Position numbers and translations under genes: made by a program
In this document: positions 61,951-64,000 of the stretch, piece by piece
How the letters are laid out: each line of letters begins with the position of its first letter
How positions within the stretch are numbered: position 1 is the first letter of the stretch
NCBI GenBank assembly: GCA_000507305.1
Contig: DF241683.1
Coordinates: 1-64,000, forward strand
Source: Breviolum minutum Mf 1.05b.01
Taxonomy: Eukaryota > Sar > Dinophyceae > Suessiales > Symbiodiniaceae
Direction: 5' to 3'
Length of the DNA: 64,000 nucleotides
The notes under the pieces: model-generated
What the model saw: the letters and a program-made list of their open reading frames with translations, nothing else
What the model was told of the DNA's origin: nothing
Database searches by the model: none

Positions 61951-64000
61951 ATGGTTGAAGGATTATATAAGGATATAATAAAATTTTTGGTAAAATCAAA
62001 TCAGGGAGAAGTTGTTGTCAAGAATGGTAGGGAAACCAAGAAGTTCAAGATAGGGGATAAGACCTACAACTATGACAAAGAAAAACCGCTCACTGACAAA
62101 CTTAAGAATAAGTTGAACTCTTTCAAGAAAACGATGGACTACAAAAAGTTTCAACTTGAAACCAAGAGCGACACCAGATGGGTGAGAATAGACAAGAACA
62201 GACCCTTAAGGGCAATTCAGAAAAGGTTCAAAGCAACAGTAAAGGACGAACAATCAGCCTTCAATCATTACGCCAACAGTTATTCCATAAGCGATATTAA
62301 AGTAAGGGGCATAAAAGCCATTTCATATATCAAGTATCAAGATGTCATCTTGAAAAAATACATTGATGAACACAAAGGGATGAAGATATTTATGGAGATG
62401 TTCGCAGTCTTCATCAGAAAAGATGACGACGAAGAGATAAGACACACAACAAAGTCAAGAATATACACAATAACAAGCAAAGAGGAAGTTCCAGATGTCA
62501 TAAGTCAGATGGCAACAGATTTGGAAATCCAAGTAGATAAGATGGAGACTTCTAAAAGCGGACTTGTGCTTAAGCAGATTGAGATGTTCAAGTTCCACTA
62601 TGACAAATACAACCCAACAAGAGGAGGAACATTCATTGAACTACCCAAATGGATACAAAACAAGAAAGCGTGCATAAACATACAGAATGAAGACAATAAG
62701 TGCTTTATGTATTCTATACAGTGTGGTGTGTATAGAATATTTGAGAAAGACCACGGATGTAAGATGTATCACTACAAAAAGATAGAAGATGACCTTAACT
62801 GGGAGAATATAAATTTTCCTTCTTCAAACCGAGACATTGAAAGATTGGAGGAAAACAATCAAGGTAGAATATCAGTGAATGTCTATCACATAAGCGATGA
62901 GTTACAAGAAAACACCATCTTACTTTACAGGAGAACGCAAGTAGTCAATGCTGAACATCACATAGACCTACTGAAACTTGAGGAAGGCAACAAATCGCAC
63001 TATGTCTTCGTCAAGGATTATAACAGACTAATAGGCTCTCAAACCAACAAAAACACAATTAGGAAATATCACTGTAGATACTGCTTTCACGGATTTCAGT
63101 CAGAAAAACTTCTTAACTCTCATTACCAAATGGGTTGTAAAGCAGTTGAGGGACAAACAGTTGAGATGCCAAAATTTGACCCAATCAAACCTGACCAATT
63201 CTACATAAGGTTCAAGAACCATTACAAGAAGTTAAAAGCACCTTTTGTCATATACGCTGATTTTGAGTGTTTGACTGAAAAAACTGGAAGCGTAAGCACT
63301 AAAGTTCAAAACACATATAACTACCAACATCACAAACCGTGTGGGTTTATGATTAATTTGGTGAATAGCATTGACAACTCTTCTGAACCTTTTTTATACA
63401 GAGGCGAAGATTGTATGGATGTCTTTGTTCAAAAGATGATAGAGGTAAAAAATAAGGTAATGGACAAGATGAAAGAAAACAAGCCGATGCTGTTCAACAA
63501 CAACAACCAGATTGACTTCAACAACGCAACTCATTGTTTTATATGTGGTAATGCTTTTGGGGCTGGTGATGTTAAGGTTAGAGACCACTGCCACTTTACA
63601 GGTAGATACAGAGGTTGTGCCCATCAAGACTGTAATCTACAGTTTTCAATGAGATACTACAAAATTCCGGTTTTTCTTCATAATTTAAAAAATTATGATG
63701 CCCACTTGGTGATTGAAAGAGCCAATGAGTTGAGCGAAAGCAATAGAATAGATGTCATAGCACAAAACAGTGAAAAGTTCATTACCTTTGCTTTTAAAAA
63801 TCTATGCTTCAAAGACAGTTTTAGTTTCTTGTCATCTTCTTTAGACAAACTTGTCAAACTTACTAAATATGAAGATGGGGAAAAGAAAGAAAAATGGGAA
63901 AAGAACTTCACATTCAGCAAAAGAAACCCATATGTGAATAACAAAGAGGACTTGGACTTATTGACTGACAAAGGCGTGTATCCATATGATTACTTTGACA
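61951..64000 (+). CDS. Protein-primed family B DNA polymerase, N-terminal 683 residues
   Basis: This replicative polymerase is of the Maverick/Polinton type and is expected to start synthesis from a terminal protein. The frame is open from the ATG at 61951 to the window edge. Residues from 239 (KACINIQNEDNKCFMYSIQC) and FPSSNRDIERLEENN match the conserved N-terminal extension of these polymerases. A C2HC finger starts at 375 (CRYCFHGF..SHYQMGC). VIYADFECL at about 434-442 is exonuclease motif I, with D437 and E439. At about 543-560 VRDHCHFTGRYRGCAHQDCN is the zinc-binding, endonuclease VII-like insert. HNLKNYDAHLV at 577 is exonuclease motif II. The polymerase motifs lie beyond the window. 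AT-rich codon use sets it apart from eRF3. Confidence 0.92.
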   Translation, partial: MVEGLYKDIIKFLVKSNQGEVVVKNGRETKKFKIGDKTYNYDKEKPLTDKLKNKLNSFKKTMDYKKFQLETKSDTRWVRIDKNRPLRAIQKRFKATVKDEQSAFNHYANSYSISDIKVRGIKAISYIKYQDVILKKYIDEHKGMKIFMEMFAVFIRKDDDEEIRHTTKSRIYTITSKEEVPDVISQMATDLEIQVDKMETSKSGLVLKQIEMFKFHYDKYNPTRGGTFIELPKWIQNKKACINIQNEDNKCFMYSIQCGVYRIFEKDHGCKMYHYKKIEDDLNWENINFPSSNRDIERLEENNQGRISVNVYHISDELQENTILLYRRTQVVNAEHHIDLLKLEEGNKSHYVFVKDYNRLIGSQTNKNTIRKYHCRYCFHGFQSEKLLNSHYQMGCKAVEGQTVEMPKFDPIKPDQFYIRFKNHYKKLKAPFVIYADFECLTEKTGSVSTKVQNTYNYQHHKPCGFMINLVNSIDNSSEPFLYRGEDCMDVFVQKMIEVKNKVMDKMKENKPMLFNNNNQIDFNNATHCFICGNAFGAGDVKVRDHCHFTGRYRGCAHQDCNLQFSMRYYKIPVFLHNLKNYDAHLVIERANELSESNRIDVIAQNSEKFITFAFKNLCFKDSFSFLSSSLDKLVKLTKYEDGEKKEKWEKNFTFSKRNPYVNNKEDLDLLTDKGVYPYDYFD

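Larger units (their letters stand above)
60550..64000 (+). mobile_element. Maverick/Polinton-type element, partial
   Basis: The protein-primed DNA polymerase at 61951, with the N-terminal extension known from Maverick/Polinton polymerases, marks a large self-synthesising DNA element or related virus-like element. Two small genes precede it on the same strand with the same promoter block. No integrase, packaging ATPase or capsid gene is in view, so the exact class (Polinton, virophage-like, linear plasmid) cannot be settled. The left terminal repeat was not identified. Base composition is clearly more AT-rich than the left 50 kb. Confidence 0.7.

Noticed and set aside
1..64000. CRISPR arrays, tRNA or rRNA genes
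   Set aside because: The tandem arrays have no spacer pattern, and I found no cloverleaf or rRNA-like sequence.

Overview
The window reads as nuclear DNA of a microbial eukaryote, most probably a dinoflagellate of the Symbiodinium type. This is an inference. It rests on genes cut into small exons by introns that seem to start with GC or GA as often as GT, on host genes that lie in the same direction over long stretches, on very abundant triplet and tetranucleotide repeats, and on a tyrosine-recombinase retroelement carrying DNA-methyltransferase-like modules. It is not bacterial: there are no operons or Shine-Dalgarno sites, and most of the sequence is non-coding.

Layout. (a) 1-2634, minus strand: the 5' half of a decayed Ty1/copia retrotransposon. 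(b) 3.9-8.8 kb, minus strand: the translation release factor eRF3. One large exon encodes the GTPase, and upstream small Gln/Gly/Tyr-rich exons rebuild a Sup35-like N-terminal region. (c) 8.8-35 kb: mostly introns, spacers and microsatellites. It holds a non-canonical poly(A)-polymerase-like nucleotidyltransferase, a LOTUS-like winged-helix protein and several unassigned exon clusters, mostly on the minus strand. (d) 35.9-47.2 kb, minus strand: an 11 kb DIRS-like retroelement with a membrane segment, a CCCH finger, two methyltransferase-like regions, a CXXC-like cysteine module, reverse transcriptase/RNase H and a tyrosine recombinase, now broken by frameshifts. (e) 47.8-56 kb: exon candidates on the plus strand and a 71-bp minisatellite interrupted by a repeat module that also occurs at 16 kb. 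(f) 56.4-60.5 kb: an AT-rich zone with a 436-bp Tc1/mariner-like MITE and two compact intronless genes, one ubiquitin-like and one ending in a CaaX-type box. (g) 60.6-64 kb, plus strand: one end of a Maverick/Polinton-type element with a small C2HC zinc-finger gene, an F-box-like gene and a protein-primed family B DNA polymerase that runs off the window.

How the parts work together. The best-supported cellular genes (eRF3, nucleotidyltransferase, LOTUS-like) all point left. Exon candidates right of 47.8 kb point right, so the two retroelements lie within or at the edge of one unidirectional array. In the Maverick-like element each gene appears to be its own cassette: a shared promoter block (TACTTAAAGA followed by TATATA), an ORF and, after the two complete genes, a perfect AT-rich hairpin. 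Short GC-rich hairpins are scattered between and inside these genes.

Limits. Exon boundaries were read by eye from frame, phase and splice dinucleotides, without transcripts. Family assignments come from motif recognition without database searches. Five places carry N bases, all inside simple repeats.
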